From Thermocrispum municipale DSM 44069 (GTDB lineage: Bacteria > Actinomycetota > Actinomycetes > Mycobacteriales > Pseudonocardiaceae), in assembly GCF_000427825.1 (NCBI RefSeq), contig NZ_KE386593.1, forward strand, positions 410,115-474,114: a stretch of DNA of 64,000 nt, read 5' to 3'. A program made the position numbers and the translations under genes. This document shows, in pieces, positions 11,590 through 20,300 of the stretch (the first letter of the stretch is position 1; the number at the start of each line of letters is the position of its first letter). The notes beneath the pieces were generated by a model, which was not told where the DNA came from, did not search any database, and saw only the letters and a list, made by a program, of their open reading frames with translations.

Positions 11590-11999
11590 GCTTCCTGGTT
11601 GAGACGAATCATGGTGCCTGCCGGGTCGCGGAACGCGCAGTCGCGCACGCCCCACGGCTGGTCGGTGGGCTCCTGAACGACCTCCACGTTGTCCGCGGCC
11701 TGGATCTTCTCGAACGCGGCGTCGACGTCCTTGGTCGACAGCACCACCATCGTGTAGGTGCCCTTGGCCATCATCTCCTTGACCACCCGCTTCTCGTCCT
11801 CGGTGATGCCGGGGTCGGCGAACGGCGGGTGCAGCACGATGGAGGTGTCGGGCTGGCTGGGCGGGCCGACGGTGATCCACTGCATGTCACCGTGCCCGAC
11901 GACGTTGCGGACCTCGAATCCGAGGGCGTCGCGGTAGAACTTCAGCGACTCTTCCGGATCGGTGTGGGGAATGAATGTGTGCGCAATTTTGATGTCCAT
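11586..11999 (-). CDS. VOC-superfamily (glyoxalase/bleomycin-resistance fold) protein
   Basis: 137 residues. It opens with IKIAHTFIPHTDPEESLKFYRDALGFEV and ends CAFRDPAGTMIRLNQE, the two beta-alpha-beta-beta-beta halves of a VOC fold. A His near residue 7 and the Glu near the C-terminus are at positions that often bind the metal. VOC proteins include glyoxalase I, dioxygenases and antibiotic-binding proteins; substrate unknown. It starts 10 bases after the AraC-type regulator and overlaps the following PPOX gene by four bases, so it is surely in the same operon and probably under that regulator. Confidence 0.85.
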   Translation of the reverse strand: MDIKIAHTFIPHTDPEESLKFYRDALGFEVRNVVGHGDMQWITVGPPSQPDTSIVLHPPFADPGITEDEKRVVKEMMAKGTYTMVVLSTKDVDAAFEKIQAADNVEVVQEPTDQPWGVRDCAFRDPAGTMIRLNQEA

Positions 12000-12009
12000 G
12001 CCGATGACG

Positions 12010-12450
12010 CTAGACGCGGCGTGACGGCATTGCTTCTCGATTCCTGATCGGTCTGGCCACGTGCTTACTCACGCAGGTCGGCAGGCCCGCGAGCTCTTCG
12101 GCGCACTCCCGCTTGTAAACGCTCGGCGACATCCCGACCAGCTCGGTGAAACGGGTACTGAACGTGCCCAGCGAGGAAAAGCCCACCGTGAAGCACACTT
12201 CGGTGACACTGAGGTCTCCTCGGCGTAGCAGCGCTTTCGCCCGCTCGATCCGTCGCGTCATCAGGTAGCCGTACGGGGATTCGCCGTAGGCGGCGCGAAA
12301 CCTGCGGCTGAGGTGGCCCGCCGACATGTTGACGCCGCGCGCCAGCGCCTCGACGTTCAGCGGCTTGTCGTACTCGCGGTCGATGCGATCCCGCACGCGC
12401 CGCATGAGTACCAGCTCGCGGAGGCGTTCCTCCTCGGCGGACCGTGCCAT
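12010..12450 (-). CDS. AraC-family transcriptional regulator (DNA-binding domain only)
   Basis: 146 residues, essentially just the two helix-turn-helix motifs of AraC: LNVEALARGVNMSAGHLSRRF and then LSVTEVCFTVGFSSLGTFSTRF, ending in the usual MSPSVYKRE. There is no separate ligand-binding domain. The frame stays open upstream, but the ATG at 12450 (MARSAEEERLRELVLMRRV) gives the normal N-terminus. No Shine-Dalgarno sequence is visible before it; the bases there are pyrimidine-rich, so it may be leaderless. It is followed after ten bases by the VOC gene, which suggests it controls its own operon. Confidence 0.85.
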   Translation of the reverse strand: MARSAEEERLRELVLMRRVRDRIDREYDKPLNVEALARGVNMSAGHLSRRFRAAYGESPYGYLMTRRIERAKALLRRGDLSVTEVCFTVGFSSLGTFSTRFTELVGMSPSVYKRECAEELAGLPTCVSKHVARPIRNREAMPSRRV

Positions 12451-12491
12451 AAGGAGATCGTGCCACGGTCCACCGACCAGAACCCAGGTTT

Positions 12492-12953
12492 TCAGTCGAG
12501 CAGTTCGACCAGCCGGTCCATCAGCACGGATTGGGCTTTCACGACCTTGCTGCGGGCCGTGGCGATGTCGAACCACGCGACGCGGTCGAGTTCGGGGAAT
12601 TCCTGCCGTCGACCGGAGCGAGGCGGCCACTCCATCTCGAACGTTCCCGGCTGAAATGTCGACAAATCGACGTCGCCGAGCAGTGCCCACGCGGTGACGA
12701 CCTTGCCGCCGGACTGCCGGATCTCGCCCAACGGTCGAAGGTCCCCAGGCGGTAGCGCTATGCCGAGCTCCTCGACGAACTCGCGGCGGGCGGCTTCCTG
12801 CGGTGTCTCGTCGTCGGTGTACTCGCCCTTCGGGATGGTCCATGCGCCGTCGTCCTTGCGGCTGAAGAAAGGGCCACCCATGTGGCCGAGCAGGACTTCC
12901 GGCCGGTGCGGATTGCGGTACAGGAGGATCCCGGCGCTGCGCTTGGCTGTCAC
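12492..12953 (-). CDS. NUDIX hydrolase
   Basis: 153 residues with a full NUDIX box: Gly and Glu of GEYTDDE, then REFVEELG, matching Gx5Ex7REUxEExGU, which binds the divalent metal and hydrolyses nucleoside-diphosphate-linked compounds. The N-terminus SAGILLYRNPHRPEVLLGHMGGPFF resembles the diadenosine-polyphosphate/DUF-like NUDIX group. The GTG start at 12953 is 20 bases after the P450 stop, so the two may be cotranscribed, though no functional link is evident. Confidence 0.88.
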   Translation of the reverse strand: MTAKRSAGILLYRNPHRPEVLLGHMGGPFFSRKDDGAWTIPKGEYTDDETPQEAARREFVEELGIALPPGDLRPLGEIRQSGGKVVTAWALLGDVDLSTFQPGTFEMEWPPRSGRRQEFPELDRVAWFDIATARSKVVKAQSVLMDRLVELLD

Positions 12954-12972
12954 GCCGTCAATCCTGCCGCGG

Positions 12973-14283
12973 TCAGCGGCGATGCACCCGGATGCGGGTC
13001 CCGCGGGCCGGGGTCAGCGTGATGTGCCGTGCGCGGGTGCGTTCGCGTGCGGCACGTTCCGGTTCGAGGCGGTAGCGGGACAGGATTTCCTTCAAGATGA
13101 TCGTGCCCTCGAGCTGGGCGAAGCCGGCGCCCAGGCAGCGCCGTACGCCACCGCCGAAGGGCAGCCAGGTCGCGGGCGTCGCGCTGCCGTCGAGGAACCG
13201 CTCGGGTCGGAACGCCTGCGGGTCGGGGTGATGCGCCGGGTCGCCGTGGATGACCCCGATGCCTGGCAGGACCGTGTGTCCCTTGGGGATGCGGTAGCCG
13301 TTGAGTTCGATGTCCTCGGTGAGTGTGCGGGCCACGTTGTAGATGACCGGGTGCAGCCGCATCGCCTCCTTGAGCACCGCTTCCAGGTACTTCTCGTCGT
13401 CCTCGTCGGCGGCTTGAATGGCGCGGTTCTGCAGTTGCGGGTCGCGGGCCAGGTCGTGCAGCGCCCAGGCCAGCGCGGTCGCGGTGGTCTCGTGGCCGGC
13501 CAGCAGCAACGTGACCATCTGGTCGCGCAGTTCGGCGTCGGAGAGTTCGTCGCCGTCGATGCGCACGCTGAGCAGCTGGGACAGCACGTCGGTGCGGTTG
13601 TCGAGGTCGGTGACCTTGCGGCGTTCGGCGATCTCGGCGTAGAGCAGGTCGTCGACGTGGTGGACCAGCTCGCGGAAGCGTCGCCACGGGCCGTACTTCC
13701 GCAACGACGGCACGAACTCGCCGATGTAGATCGGCATCGGCTGGGTGACGAGCTTGGTGATCGAGCGGCGCAGGTCGTCCAGCCGCGGGCCTTCCACCAC
13801 GCCGAACACCACGCGCAGGATGATCTCCAGGGTCAGCTGGTTCATGCGCTGGTGTGCGGAGAAGACCGTGCCCGGGCGCCAGGATTCCGCTTCGGCGACG
13901 GCCAGCTCGGTCATGGTCTCGCGGTAGCCGCGCAGTGCCGCGCCGTGGAAGGGGGGCATGAGCAGCTTGCGCATCCTGCGGTGCTCGTCCTCGTCGAGGA
14001 TGAGCACGGAGTGTTTGCCCATGATCTGGCGCAGCACCCGGTTGCCCTCGCCCGCGTGGAAGACCTCGGGAGAGCCGGAGAAGACGATCTTGTTGAGCTC
14101 GGGGGTGTACAGCAGGACGGACGGGCGGCCGAGCAGTTCGATGGCGACGACGTCGCCGTAGCGCTTGCGCAGGCGCGGCATCACCAGGTGTCGATAGGGA
14201 AACAGGAACGTCTGCAGGGCGCCGGGCAGCTTGGGGCCTGGGGGTGTCGGCAGGTGCTGGATGCGCGCCTCGGTGGTCGTCAT
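12973..14283 (-). CDS. Cytochrome P450
   Basis: 436 residues with all P450 landmarks: I-helix LLLAGHETTATAL near 260, K-helix ExxR in LKEAMRLHP, and the haem loop FGGGVRRCLGAGFA with the thiolate Cys at about 383. The N-terminus is proline-rich (LPTPPGPKLPG) as in fatty-acid or sterol-like bacterial P450s of the CYP110/CYP120 type, but assignment to a family needs alignment. The ATG has AAGGGAGGG seven bases upstream. It is divergent from the mycosin gene; the about 110 bp between them hold both promoters. No ferredoxin or reductase gene is adjacent. Confidence 0.92.
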   Translation of the reverse strand: MTTTEARIQHLPTPPGPKLPGALQTFLFPYRHLVMPRLRKRYGDVVAIELLGRPSVLLYTPELNKIVFSGSPEVFHAGEGNRVLRQIMGKHSVLILDEDEHRRMRKLLMPPFHGAALRGYRETMTELAVAEAESWRPGTVFSAHQRMNQLTLEIILRVVFGVVEGPRLDDLRRSITKLVTQPMPIYIGEFVPSLRKYGPWRRFRELVHHVDDLLYAEIAERRKVTDLDNRTDVLSQLLSVRIDGDELSDAELRDQMVTLLLAGHETTATALAWALHDLARDPQLQNRAIQAADEDDEKYLEAVLKEAMRLHPVIYNVARTLTEDIELNGYRIPKGHTVLPGIGVIHGDPAHHPDPQAFRPERFLDGSATPATWLPFGGGVRRCLGAGFAQLEGTIILKEILSRYRLEPERAARERTRARHITLTPARGTRIRVHRR

Positions 14284-14393
14284 CGCCCTCCCTTCGACAT
14301 CCCTGATTTATACGCTTGTCTATGAGGGGTGTCCAGGTGGCCTTTTGCGGTCAGCGGGGCCGGTGGTGGGGCGGGACCACTGACGATGACGGT

Positions 14394-15653
14394 GTGAGAC
14401 GGATTGCCGCGGTGTGTGCTGTCGCGCTGGTAGGCGGGATGGTGGTGACGCCGAGTGCCGTCGCCAAGCCGCCGGCCGGCGCGTGCAACAGCGCTGATCC
14501 CGGGATGCAGACCGTGTCCACGATGCCGTGGGCGCAGCGGACGTTCGATCCTCGTCGGGCCGTGTGGCCGCACAGCACCGGGAGGGGTGTCGTCGTGGCG
14601 GTCGTCGGGTCCGGCGTGGACGCGGATCATCCGCAGCTGCGGGGTGCGGTTCTTCGTGGGACGGATTTTCATTTCGAGGGCAGCTTGCCGGGGAACTTCG
14701 ACTGCGACTCGCAGGGAACGGCTGTCGCGAGCCTGATCGCCGCTCGTCCACGGGCAGGCGTGGGGTTTGCCGGGCTCGCGCCCGGTGCCGAGGTCCTACC
14801 GGTGCGGGTGAGCGACCGGAGCGCGACGGCCTTCGGACCCGGCGAGCAGGTGACTTCGCGACATGTGGCGAGCGGCATTCGATATGCCGCTGAGCAAGGG
14901 GCGGACGTCATCGCGGTGACCCTGGCGTCCTCGCACAGCATTGCGCGCGTGCGGGACGCCGTGGAGTACGCGCGCAAAAGGGACGCCGTCGTCGTCGCGG
15001 CTGTAGGTGGTGCAGATGACGAGGGTGCCGGGGCAAGTTATCCGGCCGGTTACCCCGGGGTGTTGGGCGTCGCGGCGGTGAACTACCGGGGCACGCTGGA
15101 CCAGTCGCGGGTGAGCCCGCACACCGATGTGGTGGCGCCAGGCGCGGATGTGCTGGCTGCGGCGCGCGAGCGCGGGCACAACTACTACAGCGGTTCGGAG
15201 TTCGCCGCGGGGTTCGTGGCGGCTACGGCTGCCTTGGTCCGGGCGCAGCATCCCACGATGAAGGCCGGCAAGGTGGTGCAGCGGATCCTGGCCACGGCCG
15301 ATCCTTCGCGTGGGCTCGGCTACGGCAAGGGCATGGTGAACCCGCATCGGGCGCTGACCGACAAGCTGGTCGACGACGACCCCGTGCCGCTCGCGGCGAT
15401 GAAGCCCCGCACCGTGGATCCGGCCTACGAGGCGGCGGTGTCGTGGTGGCGGCGGGCCGGCTCGATCGCCATGGCCGTCACCGGGCTGCTGGTGCTCGGC
15501 GCCGTGCTCGGGCTCGTGCTCGTTCCTTCTGTGCGGCGGGCGCGGCGTCGTCGCTGGTTGCCCAGCCGGGCTGCTCCCGTGTCGACCGAGCGCGTGGTGG
15601 AAGCGCCGCCTGACGAAGTGTTTCTGTTCCCGAAGCCGCCGGCTGAGCAGTAG
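14394..15653 (+). CDS. mycP: Mycosin (MycP) of the T7SS, catalytically degenerate
   Basis: Subtilisin-fold protein with signal peptide (MRRIAAVCAVALVGGMVVTPSAVA) and a C-terminal membrane helix (SIAMAVTGLLVLGAVLGLVL), the architecture of mycosins that sit on the periplasmic side of the ESX complex. The fold motifs are recognisable, but every catalytic position is replaced. The Asp motif reads VVGSGVDADHP (Gly72 for Asp), the His motif SQGTAVAS (Gln107 for His), the oxyanion Asn is Gly206 (AAVGG) and the Ser motif GSEFAAGFVA (Glu269 for Ser). I chose GTG at 14394 because it begins the signal peptide; the frame is open from 14316. It is presumably a structural component: MycP is known to stabilise the ESX channel independently of protease activity. 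Confidence 0.9.
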   Translation: MRRIAAVCAVALVGGMVVTPSAVAKPPAGACNSADPGMQTVSTMPWAQRTFDPRRAVWPHSTGRGVVVAVVGSGVDADHPQLRGAVLRGTDFHFEGSLPGNFDCDSQGTAVASLIAARPRAGVGFAGLAPGAEVLPVRVSDRSATAFGPGEQVTSRHVASGIRYAAEQGADVIAVTLASSHSIARVRDAVEYARKRDAVVVAAVGGADDEGAGASYPAGYPGVLGVAAVNYRGTLDQSRVSPHTDVVAPGADVLAAARERGHNYYSGSEFAAGFVAATAALVRAQHPTMKAGKVVQRILATADPSRGLGYGKGMVNPHRALTDKLVDDDPVPLAAMKPRTVDPAYEAAVSWWRRAGSIAMAVTGLLVLGAVLGLVLVPSVRRARRRRWLPSRAAPVSTERVVEAPPDEVFLFPKPPAEQ

Positions 15654-15873
15654 ACGCGCCACGACCCAGTCGCGTGAGGACGGAACACTGAGACGAGGTC
15701 CCGGGCGCCGTACGCAGGGCCGTCCGGACGCCGGGAGTCAGGCACCCCACGGGGCGCCGGGCCCGCCGCTGTCGCCCGTCGTGAGCAATCACATTCCCGC
15801 CCTCCCAGGAAGGGCGACTCCAAACCCCCGTGCTACGCGGGGCAGAGGCGTGATTGAACTGGGTGAACCAAAC

Positions 15874-15914
15874 CTGTGGATAGGCATCCACAGGCTGTGG
15901 ACAACTATCCACAG
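15874..15914. promoter_or_regulatory. Two tandem palindromes built from four DnaA-box-like 9-mers
   Basis: Two 20-bp inverted repeats of form CTGTGGA-N6-TCCACAG at 15874-15893 and 15895-15914, exactly 21 bp apart (two helical turns). Each consists of two abutting 9-mers in opposite orientation. TGTGGACAA at 15896-15904 is, on the other strand, TTGTCCACA, the actinobacterial DnaA box; CTATCCACA occurs twice (once on each strand) and GCATCCACA once. No dnaA, dnaN or rpmH is near, so this is not oriC. It could titrate DnaA or be an operator for another protein. Confidence 0.55.
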
Positions 15915-15996
15915 GAAGTTCCGCAGTGTAAGCGAGGTCCACTCGAAGGCACGGCTGCCGTGCGCCGGTTGTATGAAAGCTCGGTACACAACAGAG

Positions 15997-16025
15997 TCGC
16001 CGGGCGCGCACCGCACGCCCGGCGA
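15997..16025 (-). terminator. Hairpin terminator after the small-protein genes
   Basis: A perfect 10-bp stem (TCGCCGGGCG at 15997-16006 with CGCCCGGCGA at 16016-16025) with a 9-base loop, starting 28 bases beyond the stop of the leftward gene at 16053. No U tract. Confidence 0.7.
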
Positions 16026-16052
16026 CCGGTCGGTTCGAAGGAAGTACGTGGG

Positions 16053-16364
16053 TCACATCCGAGGGGGTCGATTCCGGTGCAGGTTCTCCGCGAACTTCAC
16101 CGTGGCAATCGAGTCGTCCACGGTCAGGGCGTCTTGCTGGGCGGCGGCGTCCAGCACGTCGACGTCAGCCATTTCGTAGTTGTGAAACTCCACGCCCTTG
16201 TCGAGCACCGCCGCGCCGGCGGAATCATTAGCGCCGTGCTCGACAAGAGCTTGTTTGATGTGCAGGCCACGGGTGGACAGATCAGCCCGTTCTTCGGCCA
16301 TTGCGGCACGAATGGTCGACTCACCTAATAGGGCGTCAAAATCAACTCTTCGAATATTAGCCAT
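16053..16364 (-). CDS. Small helical T7SS-associated protein (paralogue of the 16892 gene)
   Basis: 103 residues, predicted mostly helical, opening MANIRRVDFDALLGE. It aligns with the protein at 16892: both have RVDF[DE]A, an ERAD at about 25-30, then K-x2-[VA]L-x-E-x3-[NH]D-x-AG and a second helix. This is the helical-hairpin plan of WXG100/EspC-type substrates, though there is no W-x-G; the turn is DSAGAAV. A YxxxD motif, the general T7SS export signal, occurs as YEMAD. The ATG has GGGGAAAA nearby. It is the last gene of a leftward group of three inside the T7SS locus. Probably an exported or chaperoned ESX partner; this is inference. Confidence 0.7.
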   Translation of the reverse strand: MANIRRVDFDALLGESTIRAAMAEERADLSTRGLHIKQALVEHGANDSAGAAVLDKGVEFHNYEMADVDVLDAAAQQDALTVDDSIATVKFAENLHRNRPPRM

Positions 16365-16378
16365 AATTTTCCCCTGTG

Positions 16379-16711
16379 TCAGACTTGGGCGATCGCGCCG
16401 AAGATGTTCGAGTAGCGAACTTGGGCGTTGTCGTCGTTCTCGGCGTAGGCTGCGAGATGGGCACGGCCGTCGATGGCGGCTTGCCGAGCCGATTCCGCGG
16501 CCGGCAAGCAGCTCTTGGTGTTCATCAATTCGCTGCCGAGCAGCGATGCGTTGGCTGCATTACCCATGTACAGACCGCCGGAGCAAATCCCTTCCGTGGA
16601 CCGCACCACGTCGTTGCCGATCTTCTCCAGCTCTGGTGCTGTCACGGTCTCTTCGTGCGTGATGTATGCCAGAAATTCGTCTTCGACGAGATCTAGCCGG
16701 TGTCCTGTCAT
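16379..16711 (-). CDS. Small helical T7SS-associated protein with two cysteines
   Basis: 110 residues, helical, opening MTGHRLDLVEDEF, similar to the MTGDRIRVDFEAV of its neighbour. It contains a Cys in TEGICSGG and another in NTKSCLPAAES that could bridge two helices after export. A YxxxD motif (YAENDD) lies in the second half, matching the T7SS export signal. GAGGA sits nine bases before the ATG. The stop is only 14 bases from the start of the next gene (16364), so the pair is cotranscribed. No named family is certain; it fits the EspC/DUF2580-like class of actinobacterial T7SS loci. Confidence 0.68.
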   Translation of the reverse strand: MTGHRLDLVEDEFLAYITHEETVTAPELEKIGNDVVRSTEGICSGGLYMGNAANASLLGSELMNTKSCLPAAESARQAAIDGRAHLAAYAENDDNAQVRYSNIFGAIAQV

Positions 16712-16891
16712 GTTGTCAGTCCTCCTCGGGCCGGCCGCGCTTCATTCCGCGCGAACCACGTTCCTACTTCCAGGGCGAAAAATTGATGGGATTCGAATCA
16801 CCTGCCTGACATGTTGCTGCCAGTCGTGAACGCTGACGAATACAAGGTCAGGACGTCGGCGCACGGCAGGAGAGTGTTCAGAATTCGACGA

Positions 16892-17188
16892 CTACAGCCG
16901 CGCGATTGCGCGCTGAACGCACTGGGCGGAATTTTCGACGAGGGTACGGTGCGCGTTCGCCAGATCCTCCAAAACCTGAGAGTCGTGCAGCTCGGCCGTA
17001 GTCATCTTCTGCCCATAGCCGTTGGCGATGGCATCCCCGGCCGGGTCATGGGCGTACAGCTCGGCCAGTACTTCCCGCTTTCTCTGCGTCGTTACGGCAC
17101 AATCGGCGCGCTCTTTGCTTCCCGCCGACATCGAGTCCGCGAGCCCGTTCACCGCTTCGAAGTCGACCCTAATTCGATCTCCGGTCAT
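16892..17188 (-). CDS. Small helical WXG100-like T7SS-associated protein
   Basis: 98 residues (MTGDRIRVDFEAVNGLADSM), two predicted helices around a turn containing HDPAGDAI. The frame continues upstream to 17440, but the ATG at 17188 has a GGGAGGGAT site and gives the WXG100-like length. It is divergent from eccC, with 155 bp between starts, an arrangement common for ESX substrates beside their ATPase. It lacks the W-x-G turn and an obvious YxxxD. Its similarity to the protein at 16053 suggests an Esx-like pair. Function is inferred from size, fold and context. Confidence 0.7.
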   Translation of the reverse strand: MTGDRIRVDFEAVNGLADSMSAGSKERADCAVTTQRKREVLAELYAHDPAGDAIANGYGQKMTTAELHDSQVLEDLANAHRTLVENSAQCVQRAIARL

Positions 17189-17271
17189 GATCCCTCCCCT
17201 TCCCTTCCGGGTGGATGACCTGGGACAACGGTAGGCCGGTAAAGCGGGCGCCTGAGAGGAATCGGCACCTT

Positions 17272-17287
17272 GCTGCCAGGTGGCAGC
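17272..17287. promoter_or_regulatory. 16-bp palindrome between divergent esx-like gene and eccC
   Basis: GCTGCCA-GG-TGGCAGC: two perfect 7-bp arms with a 2-bp centre. It is 57 bp before the eccC start and 84 bp before the start of the leftward gene, in the only region that can hold both promoters. The tiny spacer favours a dimeric repressor or activator site over a hairpin. The binding protein is unknown; the LuxR-type protein at 44046 is one candidate. Confidence 0.4.
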
Positions 17288-17343
17288 CGGGGGCTCGGTG
17301 GTGCGTGAATCTGACCGCTGTACGCCCAGCGAGGAGGAGTGCG

Positions 17344-20300
17344 GTGGCCACAGTCGTCGTGAAACGCCCGTCCCGGCGGCCGTCCCCTGAGCTGCCATCC
17401 GGGGAGCTGCTGCTGGACGCGCCGCCCGAGATCCCGGCACCGACCGGTCGTCAGATGACGCCGGTGATGTACATGGTGCCGATGTTTCTCATGCTCACGA
17501 TGATGATGTTGATGTTTTCCCGGACCATGAGCGGGCCGCTGCGCTACGCCATTTTCGCGCTGTTCGGGGCCTTCTTCGTCGTCATGATCATCCTCATCGT
17601 GATCATGTCCGGCGCGGCGAACAAGAAAGAAATGGGCTACGCGCGCAGGCAATACCTGCGCAAGCTGGCCCAGAACCGAGTACGGCTGCAGCGCACCATC
17701 GTCAAACAGCGCGAGGCGATGGAGTACCTGCACCCGGCACCGCAGTCCCTCTGGGCTCTCATCCCCAGCTACCGGTTGTGGGAACGACGCGTGGAAGACC
17801 CCGACTTCCTCGTCACGCGAGTCGGCGTCGGGCGGCAAAGCCCCTCCACCCGGCCCATTCCCCCGGAAACCAAGCCGCTCGAGCAGTTGGAACCCCTGTC
17901 GGCACTTGCGCTGCGCCGCTTCCTCAAGACCTACACCGCGGTGCCGGACATGCCGCTGGCCCTGGCCCTCAACGGTTTTGCCCGCATCTACCTGCGCGGC
18001 GACCGCGACCGCACCCTCGGCCTGGCCCGCGCGATGATCGCCCAGCTGGCGTGCCTGCAGGCGCCGGACGATGTGCGAATCGCGGTGTGCAGCGACGAAG
18101 ATGCCGCGCAGTCCGACTGGGAATGGGTGAAGTGGCTGCCGCACGCGCAGCACCCGGAGCGCACCGACGCAGCCGGCCCCGTCAGGCTGGTCGCCACTTC
18201 GGTGGCGGGCATCGAAGCGATGCTCGACGACATGCTGGCCAACCGGCCACGGTTCGACCCGAACGCGCGTCGCAGCGACGGGGCGCACGTTGTGGTCGTG
18301 ATCGACGGCGGCACGGTTGCGGGCTCGGACCACCTCATGTCCGGACCCCGCCTGGAGGGCGTGACGATCATCGATCTGACGTCCGCCCCACCGCGAGCGC
18401 TGGACCGTTCGGCGCTCGTCCTCGACATCGGTCAGGACGGCAGGCTGACCGCCAACTCCTACGACGGTGAAACGGAGCTGGGCACAGCCGACCAGCTCGA
18501 CGTCGTCACCGCAGAAGGCATCGCACGGCAGCTCGCCCCACTACGACTGACTGGCGTCGGCCGCGGCGAGGGCGCGCTGAGCGCCTCCCTCGACCTGGCG
18601 GAATTGCTCGACATCGGCGACCCCTACACGTTCGATCCGGCCAAGACCTGGGTGCAGCGGCCCAACCGGGAGAAGCTGCGCGTGATGTTCGGGGTGCAGT
18701 CCGACGGCACCCCGATCGAACTCGACCTCAAGGAGTCCGCCCAGGACGGCATGGGGCCGCACGGCGTGCTGATCGGCGCCACCGGCTCAGGTAAGTCCGA
18801 ACTGCTGCGCACCCTGGTGCTCGCCCTGGCCGTCACCCATCCGCCCAACTCGCTCAACTTCGCCCTCATCGACTTCAAAGGTGGCGCGACCTTCACCCGG
18901 CTCGACCGGCTGCCGCACACCAGCGCGGTGATCACCAACCTCGAGGAAGAACTGCACTTGGTAGACCGGATGACCGACGCGATCAACGGCGAACTGGTTC
19001 GCCGCCAAGAGCTGCTGCGCGCGGCAGGCAAGTTCTCCTCGTTGCGTGACTACGAGAAGGCCCGCGCCGCAGGAGCGCCGCTGGAAGAAGTCCCGGTCCT
19101 GCTCGTCGTCATCGACGAGTTCTCCGAGCTGCTGTCCGCCAAGCCCGACTTCATCGACACGTTCGTGCAGATCGGCCGGGTAGGGCGCTCGTTGGGCGTG
19201 CACCTGTTGCTGGCGTCTCAGCGTCTGGATGAAGGCCGCCTGCGCGGACTTGAGGCACACCTGTCCTACCGCATCGGCCTGCGAACGTTCTCCGCCATGG
19301 ACTCGCGGGCTGTGCTCGGCGTAACGGACGCTTACGAACTACCTCGCGCACCCGGCCACGGGTTCCTGCAGTTCGGCGTCGAACCGATGACCCGATTTCG
19401 TTCTGCCTACGTCTCGGGCGTCTACCGACGGACCGACCAAACCACCGGCAACGTCAGCGAAAAGCCGGAGCTGGATCTGCTGGATTACACAACGCACTAC
19501 CAGCAACCCAGCGCCGAGGAGGACGACGAGCCTGCAGAGGACATCCCCGACGACGATGCGGTCGGCGAAAGTTTGCTGGACATCCTCACCCAGCGCCTGG
19601 AAGGCAAAGGCAAGCCAGCGCATCAGGTGTGGCTACCGCCGTTGGAGGAGTCGCCGACGCTGGATCAGCTACTGCAGCCGCTGGCCGAAACACCCGAGCG
19701 GGGCTTGTGCACCATCAACCCGCACTACGCGGGCCAGCTGCGCCCGGTGGTCGGCATCGTCGACCGGCCTTTCGAGCAGCGACGCGACCCACAGGTCCTC
19801 GATCTCACCGGCGCCGGCGGCCATGTGCTGGTGCTCGGTGGTCCGCACAGCGGGAAGAGCACCGCACTGCGAACCTTGATGGCCAGCCTCGCACTCAGTC
19901 ACACACCTCGCGAAGTACAGATGTACGCCATCGACTTCGGCGGCGGCACGCTCAGCGTGATGCGGGGACTGCCGCACGTCGGCGGCGTCGCGGGTCGGCA
20001 GAACCCCGGCGCAGTGCGACGGACGATCGCCGAGGTCCTTGCTGTGCTCGACGAGCGCGAGAAGCTGTTCGCGGAACACGAGATCGACGGCATGGCCAGC
20101 TTCCGCGCGGCGCGCGCACGCGGCGAGTTCGCTGATCACGCCTTCGGTGACGTCTTCTTGATCATCGACGGCTGGGGCGCTTTCGCGAAAGAACACGACG
20201 CAGGCGTCGAGCAGGTGCAAGACCTGGTGGCGCGGGGACTGTCCTACGGCATCCATGTCGTGCTCTCAGTGGCTCGATCGTTCGAGCTCCGCATGCAGAT

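Larger units (their letters stand above)
15654..16052. other. 399-bp convergent intergenic region
   Basis: Lies between the ends of mycP (rightward) and the leftward small-protein genes, so neither neighbour needs a promoter here. It contains two tandem 20-bp palindromes made of DnaA-box-like 9-mers (15874-15914) and a strong hairpin (15997-16025), described separately. A 75-residue frame on the minus strand (15789-16016) spans the palindromes and is not convincing as a gene. Confidence 0.6.

Noticed and set aside
15874-15914. Chromosomal origin of replication
   Set aside because: DnaA boxes are present, but only four in 41 bp, with no AT-rich unwinding region and no dnaA, dnaN, gyrB or rpmH nearby.
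15789-16016. 75-residue minus-strand frame over the DnaA-box palindromes
   Set aside because: No ribosome site and no resemblance to known proteins; it spans the hairpin terminator and palindromes.
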